Translations under genes and position numbers: made by a program | Assembly (NCBI GenBank): GCA_029959285.1 | Contig: JASCOE010000006.1 | Coordinates: 238,565-302,564, forward strand | Length of the DNA: 64,000 bases | Reading direction: 5' to 3' | Source of the DNA: Flavobacteriaceae bacterium PS02337 | GTDB lineage: Bacteria > Bacteroidota > Bacteroidia > Flavobacteriales > Flavobacteriaceae | Shown here: piece by piece, positions 52,022 to 59,327 of the stretch | How the letters are laid out: the number at the start of each line of letters is the position of its first letter | Position numbering within the stretch: position 1 is the stretch's first letter | Notes under the pieces: model-generated | The model's database searches: none | What the model was told of the DNA's origin: nothing | Seen by the model: only the letters and a program-made list of their open reading frames with translations

Positions 52022-52029
52022 TATTTTTG
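52022..52029 (+). promoter_or_regulatory. -7 box of the chalcone-isomerase-like gene
   Basis: TATTTTTG fits TAnnTTTG; 26 nt before the ATG. The nearest TTG is 12 bp upstream, too close for a -33. Confidence 0.45.
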
Positions 52030-52055
52030 CCTTAAAAATAAATAATTGATAGAAT

Positions 52056-52631
52056 ATGAAAAAGATTTTACTTTTACTAACATTGCTTTTAAGCTTACAA
52101 TTTTCGACCGTTTCGGCACAAACTCAAATCGAAGTTAACGGTGTAAATGTTCCTAGAAAAATAGATTTTCAAGGGAAATCTTTACAACTTAATGGCGCGG
52201 GTGGAAGATCAAAAATGTGGTTAGAAGTTTATGTGCAAGCATTGTATTTATCACAGTTAAGCCAAGATCCGCAATTTATAATCGATAGTGATACAGAAAT
52301 GGCTGTTAGAATTGAAATCACTTCTTCGATTGTTTCTTCTAACAAATTGACAAAAGCAATGAATACAGGTTTTGAAAAATCTGCTGGAGCAAATCTGGAA
52401 CAATTACGTCCAAGAATTGAGCAGTTAAAAAGTTTTCTTAGCGATGTTATTACAGAAAAAGATGTTTTTGTTATAGCTTACAATCCTTTAGATCAAAATG
52501 TTTACGTTAGTAAAAATGAAGTCTTAAAAGGAAAAATTCCAGGATTTGATTTCAAAAAAGCATTATTTGGAATCTGGCTTTCTGACAAACCAGTTGATGA
52601 AACTTTGAAAAAACATTTATTAGGACAATAA
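52056..52631 (+). CDS. Chalcone-isomerase-like secreted protein
   Basis: 191 residues with a signal peptide ending VSAQ, followed by the chalcone isomerase-like fold: EVNGVNVPRKIDFQGKSLQLNGAGGRSKMWLEVYVQALYL, and the C-terminal ALFGIWLSDKPVDETLKKHLLG. Bacterial members (PF16036) are periplasmic and usually bind fatty acids or are of unknown function rather than being flavonoid enzymes. Monocistronic with its own terminator. Confidence 0.85.
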   Translation: MKKILLLLTLLLSLQFSTVSAQTQIEVNGVNVPRKIDFQGKSLQLNGAGGRSKMWLEVYVQALYLSQLSQDPQFIIDSDTEMAVRIEITSSIVSSNKLTKAMNTGFEKSAGANLEQLRPRIEQLKSFLSDVITEKDVFVIAYNPLDQNVYVSKNEVLKGKIPGFDFKKALFGIWLSDKPVDETLKKHLLGQ

Positions 52632-52652
52632 TCTTAATTTTTTGAATATTAC

Positions 52653-52684
52653 AAAAGCCGAAAACGGAATAGTTTTCGGCTTTT
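52653..52684 (+). terminator. Terminator after the chalcone-isomerase-like gene
   Basis: A perfect 13-bp stem (AAAAGCCGAAAAC / GTTTTCGGCTTTT) with a 6-nt loop, then TCTTTTTT. Confidence 0.9.
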
Positions 52685-52772
52685 CTTTTTTGTTTATTAT
52701 ATTTGATGCGAAATACATTATTCGCATTATTCTATTTTATACATTTACGCAAAATAAACATATCACAACAAA

Positions 52773-53999
52773 ATGAAAGATTTATTACAACAATTTGAAA
52801 ACAAGGCACCTGAAATTGTTTTCAATTGGAAAGATTCTGAAACAGAAGCCGAAGGGTGGACTGTAATTAATTCACTTCGCGGAGGAGCTGCTGGTGGAGG
52901 AACAAGAATGAGAAAAGGCTTAGACATGAACGAAGTTTTGTCGTTGGCTAAAACTATGGAAGTTAAATTCTCTGTTTCTGGTCCTGCAATTGGTGGCGCT
53001 AAATCTGGAATAAATTTTGATCCGAACGATCCTCGCAAAAAAGGTGTATTACAACGCTGGTACAAAGCGGTTTCTCCATTATTGAAAAGCTATTACGGAA
53101 CTGGAGGAGATTTAAATGTTGATGAAATTCATGAAGTTATCCCGATGACAGAAGAATGTGGTGTTTGGCATCCGCAGGAAGGTGTTTTCAACGGACATTT
53201 TAAACCAACTGAAGCAGATAAAATTAATAGAATTGGGCAATTACGTCAAGGTGTAATTAAAGTGATTGAAAATCCTAAATTCTCTCCAGACGTTACAAGA
53301 AAATATACTGTTGCCGATATGATTACGGGTTATGGCGTTGCCGAAGCGGTTCGTCATTTTTACGCAACTTACGGCGGAGACATAAAAGGTAAAAAAGCAA
53401 TTGTTCAAGGATTCGGAAATGTTGGTTCTGCTGCTGCTTTTTATTTAGCTGAAATGGGCGCAAAAGTAATTGGAATTATTGATCGCGATGGCGGATTAAT
53501 TAAAGAAGAAGGTTTTTCTTTTGAAGAAATTAAAACGTTGTTTTTAAATAAAGACGGAAATAAATTAGTGGCTGAAAATATGATTCCGTTTGAAGAAATC
53601 AATTCTAAAATCTGGACAATTGGTGCTGAAATTTTCACGCCTTGCGCAGCTTCAAGATTGGTAACTCAAGCTCAAATTGATAGCTTAATTGCAAACGGAT
53701 TAGAAGTGATTTCTTGTGGAGCGAATGTTCCTTTTGCTGATAAAGAAATTTTCTTCGGTTCTATTATGGAAGAAGTAGACAGTAAAGTAAGTTTGATTCC
53801 AGATTTTATTTCAAACTGCGGAATGGCTAGAGTTTTTGCTTATTTCATGGAGAAAAAGGTTCAAATGACAGACGAAGCTATTTTTAACGATACTTCAGAA
53901 ATTATTAAAAATGCAATTGTAAAAGCTCACGCTTTAAATTCATCAAAAACAAATATTAGTGCAACTGCTTTTGAAATTGCATTGAAACAATTAGTGTAA
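52773..53999 (+). CDS. Glu/Leu/Phe/Val dehydrogenase
   Basis: 408 residues: dimerisation/catalytic half with GPAIGGAKSGI (catalytic Lys) and YYGTGGDLNVDE, then the Rossmann half VQGFGNVGSAAAFYL with NAD(P)-type IDRDGG. Length and motifs place it in the amino-acid dehydrogenase superfamily; leucine/valine-type and glutamate-type members cannot be split here by eye. It deaminates an amino acid oxidatively to a 2-oxo acid. Monocistronic with a terminator. Confidence 0.9.
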   Translation: MKDLLQQFENKAPEIVFNWKDSETEAEGWTVINSLRGGAAGGGTRMRKGLDMNEVLSLAKTMEVKFSVSGPAIGGAKSGINFDPNDPRKKGVLQRWYKAVSPLLKSYYGTGGDLNVDEIHEVIPMTEECGVWHPQEGVFNGHFKPTEADKINRIGQLRQGVIKVIENPKFSPDVTRKYTVADMITGYGVAEAVRHFYATYGGDIKGKKAIVQGFGNVGSAAAFYLAEMGAKVIGIIDRDGGLIKEEGFSFEEIKTLFLNKDGNKLVAENMIPFEEINSKIWTIGAEIFTPCAASRLVTQAQIDSLIANGLEVISCGANVPFADKEIFFGSIMEEVDSKVSLIPDFISNCGMARVFAYFMEKKVQMTDEAIFNDTSEIIKNAIVKAHALNSSKTNISATAFEIALKQLV

Positions 54000-54023
54000 A
54001 TTTTTTATACTTAATTTTCTAAG

Positions 54024-54052
54024 CGAGCCAGATTATTGTTTGGCTCGTTTTT
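54024..54052 (+). terminator. Terminator after the amino-acid dehydrogenase gene
   Basis: A 7-bp GC-rich stem (CGAGCCA / TGGCTCG) with a 10-nt loop, followed by seven T. Confidence 0.8.
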
Positions 54053-54064
54053 TTGTGCCGTAGA

Positions 54065-54479
54065 TTTTTTAACGGAAAGCACTCAAAGTTATTTTAATTT
54101 GGAGCGTAAGCAATATCTACATATTAAGTTAGCAAAGCTATGTGAAGATAGACTTTGTGAATTTTTAATCTAAAGATTTACTCAAATTTATGATAAATAA
54201 AACTTTGCGTTTCTTTGCGTAAATCTTAGCGAACTTTGCGGTTAAATAACCAGCAGTTTTTTTACGCAAAGCACGCCAAGTTATTTTAATTCAGAGCGTA
54301 AGAAATATCTAAATATTAAGTTCGCAAAGCTTTGTCTAGATCAAGTTTTGTAAATTTTAATCTAAAGATTTACTCAAATTAAATAGATAAAAACTTTGCG
54401 TTTCTTTGCGTAAAACTTAGCGTGCTTTGCGTTATAATTAATTTTAAAAAACTCTTAGCGAACTTTGCGGTTAAATTCC
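54065..54479. repeat. Tandem ACGCAAAG/CTTTGCG inverted-repeat units
   Basis: Two units of about 190 bp start at 54065 and 54257 (TTTTTTAACGGAAAGCAC, TTTTTTTACGCAAAGCAC) and share GTTATTTTAAT, GAGCGTAAG, AATATCTA, ATATTAAGTT, AATCTAAAGATTTACTCAAA and CTTTGCGTTTCTTTGCG. The arms are inverted within each unit (CGCAAAG on the left; CTTTGCG on the right). A third partial right end (CTTAGCGAACTTTGCGG) follows at about 54456. This accounts for most of the 568-bp gap before the TonB-like gene. Confidence 0.8.
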
Positions 54480-54567
54480 GCCCAACACTTCCATTCTAAA
54501 CAATTTTTACTACTTTTAAACGTTTTTATTTAATACAATTGCAAAATTCAGAATCGAAATTAGTTCA

Positions 54568-55524
54568 ATGAAAGTGAACCCATATAAAAATAATCCAGAC
54601 AGAGTTAATGGTAATCGAGCTGATGCTGAGAGTTCTTCAGACAAAAAGAAATCATTGGCACTTACTACTATGCTATATGCAGCACTAATTTTATTGCTGT
54701 TCTTTATACGTTTTTGGCCTCCTTACAATCCAGAAAATAATGCAGCTCTTGCTGATGGCGGAGGTGGCGGTGGCGGCGTAACTGTAAATTTTGGAGATAG
54801 CGATTTAGGTTCTGGAGCTAATTATAAAAGCGAAGTTTTGGATGTAAAAAACAATGTAAAACAAGCGCCTGCAAAATCAACTCCTGAAGAAGAAGCTATT
54901 ATTAGCCAAGAAAATACAACGACCGATAATGACGTCGTTATTCCAACAAAAGAAAAACCGAAGAAACCTGTTCCCGTTGAAAAACCGGTGCAAAAACCTG
55001 TACCAGAGAAACCGAAAGTTTCAAATTCAACAAATGATGCTTTAGCTAGCATTATGAAAGGTTCCAACAAAGGTGGTGACGGCGATGATAAAGTTGCAGG
55101 AAATAAAGGAAAAGCTAACGGGAGTTTAAACTCAAACGGTTATTACGGTTCTGGTGGTTCTGGCGGAGGAACTGGAGGCGGAAACGGTACTGGAAACGGA
55201 ATTGGTACAGGAAGTGGATACGGAGCTGGAACTGGCGGAGGTTCTGGCGGTGGATCAGGATATTCTCTAAACGGAAGAAAAGCATTATCTAAACCAGCAC
55301 CAAAATATACGTGTAACGAAGAAGGAAAAGTTGTTGTTGAAGTTACAGTCGACCAAAACGGAAAAACGATAAGCGCAACTGCTGGAGTGAAAGGAACAAC
55401 AAATACAGCAAGTTGTTTATTAGAACAAGCTAAAATTGCAGCATTAAACACCAAATGGTCTGCTGATGATAAAGCTGCAGCAAAACAAGTTGGAAAAATT
55501 ATTTATAATTTCAGCTTGGATTAA
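54568..55524 (+). CDS. TonB-type energy transducer with Gly-rich linker
   Basis: 318 residues. One N-terminal membrane helix (about 30-48), an oligoglycine patch (DGGGGGGG), a Pro/Lys-rich spacer (KPKKPVPVEKPVQKPVPEKP, about 130-150), a very Gly/Ser-rich segment (about 190-240) and a C-terminal TonB-like domain (PKYTCNEEGKVVVEVTVDQNG, ending GKIIYNFSLD) with two Cys. It should pass proton-motive energy from ExbB-ExbD to outer-membrane receptors. It converges on exbD-exbB instead of being co-directional with them. Confidence 0.82.
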   Translation: MKVNPYKNNPDRVNGNRADAESSSDKKKSLALTTMLYAALILLLFFIRFWPPYNPENNAALADGGGGGGGVTVNFGDSDLGSGANYKSEVLDVKNNVKQAPAKSTPEEEAIISQENTTTDNDVVIPTKEKPKKPVPVEKPVQKPVPEKPKVSNSTNDALASIMKGSNKGGDGDDKVAGNKGKANGSLNSNGYYGSGGSGGGTGGGNGTGNGIGTGSGYGAGTGGGSGGGSGYSLNGRKALSKPAPKYTCNEEGKVVVEVTVDQNGKTISATAGVKGTTNTASCLLEQAKIAALNTKWSADDKAAAKQVGKIIYNFSLD

Positions 55525-55563
55525 AACACAAATTACACGGATTTTCACTAAATCTGTTCTCAT

Positions 55564-55598
55564 AAAAAAGGCTTTCAGAGTTTCTGAAAGCCTTTTTT
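55564..55598. terminator. Terminator after the TonB-like gene
   Basis: A perfect 16-bp stem (AAAAAAGGCTTTCAGA / TCTGAAAGCCTTTTTT) with a 3-nt loop. Confidence 0.92.
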
Positions 55599-55623
55599 AT
55601 TTTTTTCCTTTTGATTAAGAACG

Positions 55624-55726
55624 TTTGTCATTCTGAGGAACGAAGAATCACACTCGAAACTCGACAAAGATTGGCTATTACTTTGAGGAATTACTCGTGT
55701 GATTCTTCGTTCCTCAGAATGACAAA
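55624..55726. repeat. Perfect 30-bp inverted repeat (TTTGTCATTCTGAGGAACG family)
   Basis: Arms at 55624-55653 and 55697-55726 pair perfectly over 30 bp, beginning TTTGTCATTCTGAGG and meeting at ATCACAC / GTGTGAT. The 43-nt centre (TCGAAACTCGACAAAGATTG..) is partly conserved with the centre of the repeat at 58643-58740, so the whole element, not only its stem, is copied. Confidence 0.88.
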
Positions 55727-55749
55727 ATTGTGTTGTTTTCTTTTTGTTT

Positions 55750-55862
55750 GCGTGAGGGATAGAAGCTAGCTACCGAAGTAGCGCGGATAGCCCGACCGCA
55801 ATAAAAAAATGGGCGAATCAACGTTATGCTGATTGGCCCATTTTTTTATTGTGGTCACGCCC
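55750..55862 (+). repeat. Structured RNA-like element, copy B
   Basis: A 113-nt segment from GCGTGAGGGATAG to CACGCCC. It has a GCTAC-CGAA-GTAGC hairpin, then GGATAGCCCGAC, a long hairpin (AATAAAAAAATGGGCGAATCA pairing through TGATTGGCCCATTTTTTTATT, bulges included) and a closing GCGTG/CACGC pair. It is copy A in opposite orientation. It lies between convergent tonB-like and exbD genes. Confidence 0.8.
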
Positions 55863-55874
55863 TAATAATTATTC

Positions 55875-56270
55875 TTATTTCGGACTTGTCGCAATTACAA
55901 ACTTTAAGTTGTTCTTCACTCCGATCTGCAAAACATCAACTAAATCTTGTACTTGCAAATTAAACGGAATTCGAACGACTACGGTTTGTTCTTTATCTGT
56001 TCCTATTTTTGACATTAAACTTGTTTCCAGGTTTTCAAAATCAACCTCTTGCTTGTCAATGTAAAACTTTTTGTCTTCTGTAACCGATAAACTAATGAGT
56101 TGTTTATTGGTTTTTTCATTTGCTTTAGCTTTTGGCAACGTCATTTTAATAACATTCGGATTTGCCAGTGTTGAAATAATTAAAAAAAACAACAGCAGGA
56201 AAAACATAATGTCGCTCAAAGACGATGTCGCTACTTCGGCGTGAAATCTTCTTTTTCTTTTAATAGACAT
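55875..56270 (-). CDS. exbD: Biopolymer transporter ExbD
   Basis: 131 residues: one N-terminal membrane helix (SLSDIMFFLLLFFLIIST) containing the conserved Asp (residue 19), then the periplasmic ExbD/TolR domain (KFYIDKQEVDFENLETSLM, VVRIPFNLQVQDLVDVLQIGVKNNLKFVIAT). It is 3 nt downstream of exbB and forms the ExbB-ExbD motor that feeds TonB. Confidence 0.9.
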   Translation of the reverse strand: MSIKRKRRFHAEVATSSLSDIMFFLLLFFLIISTLANPNVIKMTLPKAKANEKTNKQLISLSVTEDKKFYIDKQEVDFENLETSLMSKIGTDKEQTVVVRIPFNLQVQDLVDVLQIGVKNNLKFVIATSPK

Positions 56271-56273
56271 ACC

Positions 56274-56966
56274 TTATGCTCTTTGAATTATATTGACAAA
56301 TTCTAAAATCTGTTTCTGAATTTTTAAGGCAAAATCATCAATTTTTCCGTTTAATAAATGGTAAGCAGAATAAGCAATAATACCCACAATTAATCCAGAA
56401 CCTGAACTGATCATTTTTTCGTATAAACCTCCAGAAATGTTTCCGATACTGATATTTTCTGTAACCGAAATACTGTAGAAAATTTTAATTACCCCAGAAA
56501 TGGTTCCAATGAAACCTAAAGTTGGTGCAATACCAGCAATAAGTCCAAGATGACCTAAACGTCTTTCCATTTCACCAATTTCGATGTCAGCGGCGCGATC
56601 CATGTTAGATTCAATTTCTGCAATTGGTCTTCCGATTACTAAAACACCTTCTTTTAAGATATTAGCCGCTGCTGTATCACTTCTTTCTACAATGGTTCTT
56701 GCTAATTCAATATTTCCAGAATTTAATTTATCGCCAACATCTTGCATTAATCTTCCGTCGATTTTTGAAGCACGGCTGATATACATATAACGCTCAAAAA
56801 TCACATAAATAGTATAAAACAATAAAATTGCAATCGGAATTAAGAAAACTCCTCCCTTCATTATAAACCCAAACATTGAAATTTCCTGTTCTGGCGCAAT
56901 CTTTTCGATCACTACATTTGAAGCATTTGCGATTGTATCTGTTTGTAATTGAATAAAACTAAACAT
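56274..56966 (-). CDS. exbB: MotA/TolQ/ExbB proton channel protein
   Basis: 230 residues with three membrane helices (about 30-52, 130-160, 175-200) and the MotA/TolQ/ExbB signatures LGLIAGIAPTLGFIGTISGVI and GLIVGIIAYSAYHLL. It supplies the proton channel of the ExbBD complex. Start is well supported; the spacer to folC is AT-rich without a clean TAnnTTTG. Confidence 0.92.
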   Translation of the reverse strand: MFSFIQLQTDTIANASNVVIEKIAPEQEISMFGFIMKGGVFLIPIAILLFYTIYVIFERYMYISRASKIDGRLMQDVGDKLNSGNIELARTIVERSDTAAANILKEGVLVIGRPIAEIESNMDRAADIEIGEMERRLGHLGLIAGIAPTLGFIGTISGVIKIFYSISVTENISIGNISGGLYEKMISSGSGLIVGIIAYSAYHLLNGKIDDFALKIQKQILEFVNIIQRA

Positions 56967-57096
56967 ATATTAATTCTGGTTTTTAATAATTAATTCTAAA
57001 AAATATTTGAAATTTGCAATAAAGATAATTTTCGCTGTAATATTAAACTACAAAAATCGAAATTTATTTCAATCAACAACTATTTTATCCAAATAA

Positions 57097-58323
57097 ATGA
57101 ACTATCAAGAGACTACCGAATGGATGTTTAATCAACTTCCAATGTACCAATTGCAAGGTGCTTCTGCGTATAAAGAAGATTTAACGAATATCAAATTATT
57201 GGCAGCTCATCTTGACGATCCGCAAAAGAAGCTGAAATGCATACACGTTGCTGGAACAAACGGAAAAGGCTCTACTTCGCATATGCTTTCTTCTGTTCTG
57301 CAAGAAGCGGGCTATAAAGTTGGCTTATATACTTCTCCGCATTTAAAAGATTTTAGAGAAAGAATTAAAATAAACGGTAAAGAAATTTCAGAAGAATTTG
57401 TGATTGAATTTATCGCAAAACACAAATCTTTTTTTGAAGCCAATGACATGAGTTTCTTCGAAATGTCTGTTGGTTTGGCGTTTGATTATTTTGCTTTTGA
57501 AAAAGTTGACATTGCCATTATTGAAGTTGGTCTTGGCGGAAGATTGGACGCGACGAATATTATTACGCCTTTGGTTTCGGTAATTACGAATATTGGTTTA
57601 GACCACACTCAGTTTTTAGGAAATACTCTAGAAGCGATTGCGGGAGAAAAAGCGGGAATTATTAAACCAAATATTCCAGTTGTTATTGGTGAATATACAG
57701 ATGAAACTAAACCAGTTTTTTTGGCTAAAGCCGAAGAAAACAATGCGGAAATTTATTTCGCTTCAGATTTAATTGATCAAATTTATTTATCTGATTTAAT
57801 TGGAGATTATCAATTTCACAATAAAAAAACGGTTCAGCAGACGATTTCGATTTTGAATAACGAAACCAATTTTAAAATTTCGAATGAACAATTGAAAGAA
57901 GGATTATTGCATGTTGTAAAAAATACGGGATTGCAAGGAAGATGGCAGCAATTGGGTGAAAACCCGAAAATTATTTGCGACACGGCACATAACAAACACG
58001 GATTAACGGTTGTTATGAATCAAATTAAAAACGAAAAATACGAGAAATTGCATATTGTTTTGGGCGTTGTAAATGACAAAGATTTAGATTCAATTTTACC
58101 GCTTTTTCCAAAAGACGCTCAATATTATTTCTGCAATCCAAATTCGTCACGAGCTTTGCCAGCAGAAACGTTACAAAATGCAGCTCAAAAATTTGATTTG
58201 ATTGGAGAAAAATATGATTCTGTTTTAATCGCTTTCGCGGAAGCAAAGAAAAATGCATCAGAAAATGATTTTATTTACGTTGGCGGAAGTACTTTTGTCG
58301 TTGCAGAACTGCCTTTGAACTAA
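57097..58323 (+). CDS. folC: Bifunctional dihydrofolate/folylpolyglutamate synthase
   Basis: 408 residues. Mur-ligase-type fold: P-loop VAGTNGKGSTSHMLSSVLQEAGY, TSPHLKDFRERI, IEVGLGGRLDATNI, GLDHTQFLG and the C-terminal DTAHNKHG (DxAHN). It adds glutamate to dihydropteroate and folates in the cytosol. It is divergent from exbB. Confidence 0.93.
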   Translation: MNYQETTEWMFNQLPMYQLQGASAYKEDLTNIKLLAAHLDDPQKKLKCIHVAGTNGKGSTSHMLSSVLQEAGYKVGLYTSPHLKDFRERIKINGKEISEEFVIEFIAKHKSFFEANDMSFFEMSVGLAFDYFAFEKVDIAIIEVGLGGRLDATNIITPLVSVITNIGLDHTQFLGNTLEAIAGEKAGIIKPNIPVVIGEYTDETKPVFLAKAEENNAEIYFASDLIDQIYLSDLIGDYQFHNKKTVQQTISILNNETNFKISNEQLKEGLLHVVKNTGLQGRWQQLGENPKIICDTAHNKHGLTVVMNQIKNEKYEKLHIVLGVVNDKDLDSILPLFPKDAQYYFCNPNSSRALPAETLQNAAQKFDLIGEKYDSVLIAFAEAKKNASENDFIYVGGSTFVVAELPLN

Positions 58324-58434
58324 AATATACTTTTGATTTAGAAAAAACTTCAAAAAAATTATTTTAATAACAAATTCATAAACAAGCAGATATAAATTAT
58401 TTTAAAAAAAGTTTTATTTTTTATTCTAATTTCT

Positions 58435-58464
58435 TTGCAGAACTCGAAAACTAGCGTATATTTG
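58435..58464 (+). promoter_or_regulatory. Promoter of tRNA-Val
   Basis: TTG (58435-58437), 19 bp, TATATTTG (58457-58464): a full consensus promoter 37 nt before the mature tRNA end. Confidence 0.75.
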
Positions 58465-58501
58465 CACTCGCAATCACAAACGATAGCAACCTAGTAAAAT
58501 A

Positions 58502-58579
58502 GGGCGATTAGCTCAGCTGGTTCAGAGCACCTCGTTTACACCGAGGGGGTCGGGGGTTCGAACCCCTCATCGCCCACCA
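58502..58579 (+). tRNA. tRNA-Val (anticodon UAC)
   Basis: Acceptor GGGCGAT/ATCGCCC with A discriminator and encoded CCA; D stem GCTC/GAGC; anticodon stem CCTCG/CGAGG with loop TTTACAC, so anticodon UAC (reads GUA Val); T stem GGGGG/CCCTC with loop TTCGAAC. 78 nt including CCA. Single tRNA gene with its own promoter and terminator. Confidence 0.97.
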
Positions 58580-58581
58580 AG

Positions 58582-58607
58582 AAACTCCTTAAGAAATTAG
58601 GGAGTTT
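58582..58607 (+). terminator. Terminator of tRNA-Val
   Basis: An 11-bp stem (AAACTCCTTAA / TTAGGGAGTTT, one wobble) with GAAA loop, followed by eight T in total. Confidence 0.9.
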
Positions 58608-58642
58608 TTTTTATACCATTTTTTTTAAAACACAAAGTTTTA

Positions 58643-58740
58643 TTATTTCGAGTAACAAGAAATCACACTCGCGAATCGAGAAAGATTAGCAATAGCCTTT
58701 TCAGAATTTCTTGTGTGATTTCTCCTTTCAGTCGAAATAA
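58643..58740. repeat. Inverted repeat related to 55624-55726
   Basis: TTATTTCGA..AAATCACAC on the left pairs with GTGTGATTT..TCGAAATAA on the right. The centre (TCGAGAAAGATTAGCAATAG) aligns with the centre of the 55624 element (TCGACAAAGATTGGCTATTA). It lies between the tRNA terminator and the merR-type gene. Confidence 0.75.
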
Positions 58741-58821
58741 CAAACAAATCTTAACTCAATTATTTCCAAGCAAGTTTTTCATTATATATACTTTCAGAAT
58801 TAACGGATCGACAATTCAATA

Positions 58822-59181
58822 TCAATCATTAGTTTTCAATTTCTCACATACTTTTTCAAGAAGAGCCTTAGTCTGTTTAAAATATCTCATCTTATCATCA
58901 ATCTCTTTTATTTTAGCTTGAAAAAGCTCAAGTGTTTCTGGTTTCGAGTCAGTGCTTTCGAACCAAGTTGTCAATATTTTTTTTATTTCCGCTAAAGTAA
59001 ATCCAACTTCTCTTGCTTCTATAATAATTTCTAAACGCTCAACAGTATTACCATCGTAATGTTTATAATTATTAGATTTCACCTCTTCATTTGCAAATCC
59101 CTTGATCATTCCTAAATTTTCATAATATCTGATGGTATGAATTGACAATCCCGTTTTTTTTGATAATTCGTTTACAAGCAT
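58822..59181 (-). CDS. MerR-family transcriptional regulator
   Basis: 119 residues with the MerR winged helix at the N-terminus (MLVNELSKKTGLSIHTIRYYENLGMIKG, then YDGNTVERLEIIIEAREVGFTLAEIKKIL) and a C-terminal coiled coil (about 85-115). There are no Cys pairs of the metal-sensing or SoxR kind (only one Cys), so the signal is probably not metal. A dyad lies between its promoter and start codon, suggesting autoregulation; no divergent target gene is beside it. Confidence 0.88.
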   Translation of the reverse strand: MLVNELSKKTGLSIHTIRYYENLGMIKGFANEEVKSNNYKHYDGNTVERLEIIIEAREVGFTLAEIKKILTTWFESTDSKPETLELFQAKIKEIDDKMRYFKQTKALLEKVCEKLKTND

Positions 59182-59203
59182 GGTTCATTTATTTTTTAAA
59201 ACA

Positions 59204-59233
59204 TAAAAGTATAGAGTATAGTATATACTTTTA
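59204..59233. promoter_or_regulatory. Putative MerR operator
   Basis: Perfect inverted repeat TAAAAGTATA-N10-TATACTTTTA. It lies between the -7 box (59239-59246) and the merR ATG. Confidence 0.6.
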
Positions 59234-59238
59234 TATTG

Positions 59239-59246
59239 CAAATATA
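59239..59246 (-). promoter_or_regulatory. -7 box of the merR-type gene
   Basis: TATATTTG on the minus strand, about 57 nt before the ATG; no TTG at the right -33 distance, as is common for regulated promoters. Confidence 0.5.
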
Positions 59247-59327
59247 CTATTATTTTTTGCTTTTTAAGTTTTTTAAAATGAGAATGAAATTTTTATTTCA
59301 CAAATTTGTCAAAATCTCAACACTTAA

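Noticed and set aside
54065-54479. CRISPR array
   Set aside because: The units are about 190 bp, imperfect and internally inverted; no short identical repeats with unique spacers and no cas genes.
55143-55454. Minus-strand open frame rich in Pro opposite the TonB-like gene
   Set aside because: It is the complement of the Gly-rich linker codons; long Pro-rich frames arise opposite Gly-rich coding DNA, and the sense protein has clear domains.
58715-58921. Plus-strand frame over the repeat and merR 3' end
   Set aside because: It spans an intergenic inverted repeat and the complement of the merR-type coding sequence, with no domain.
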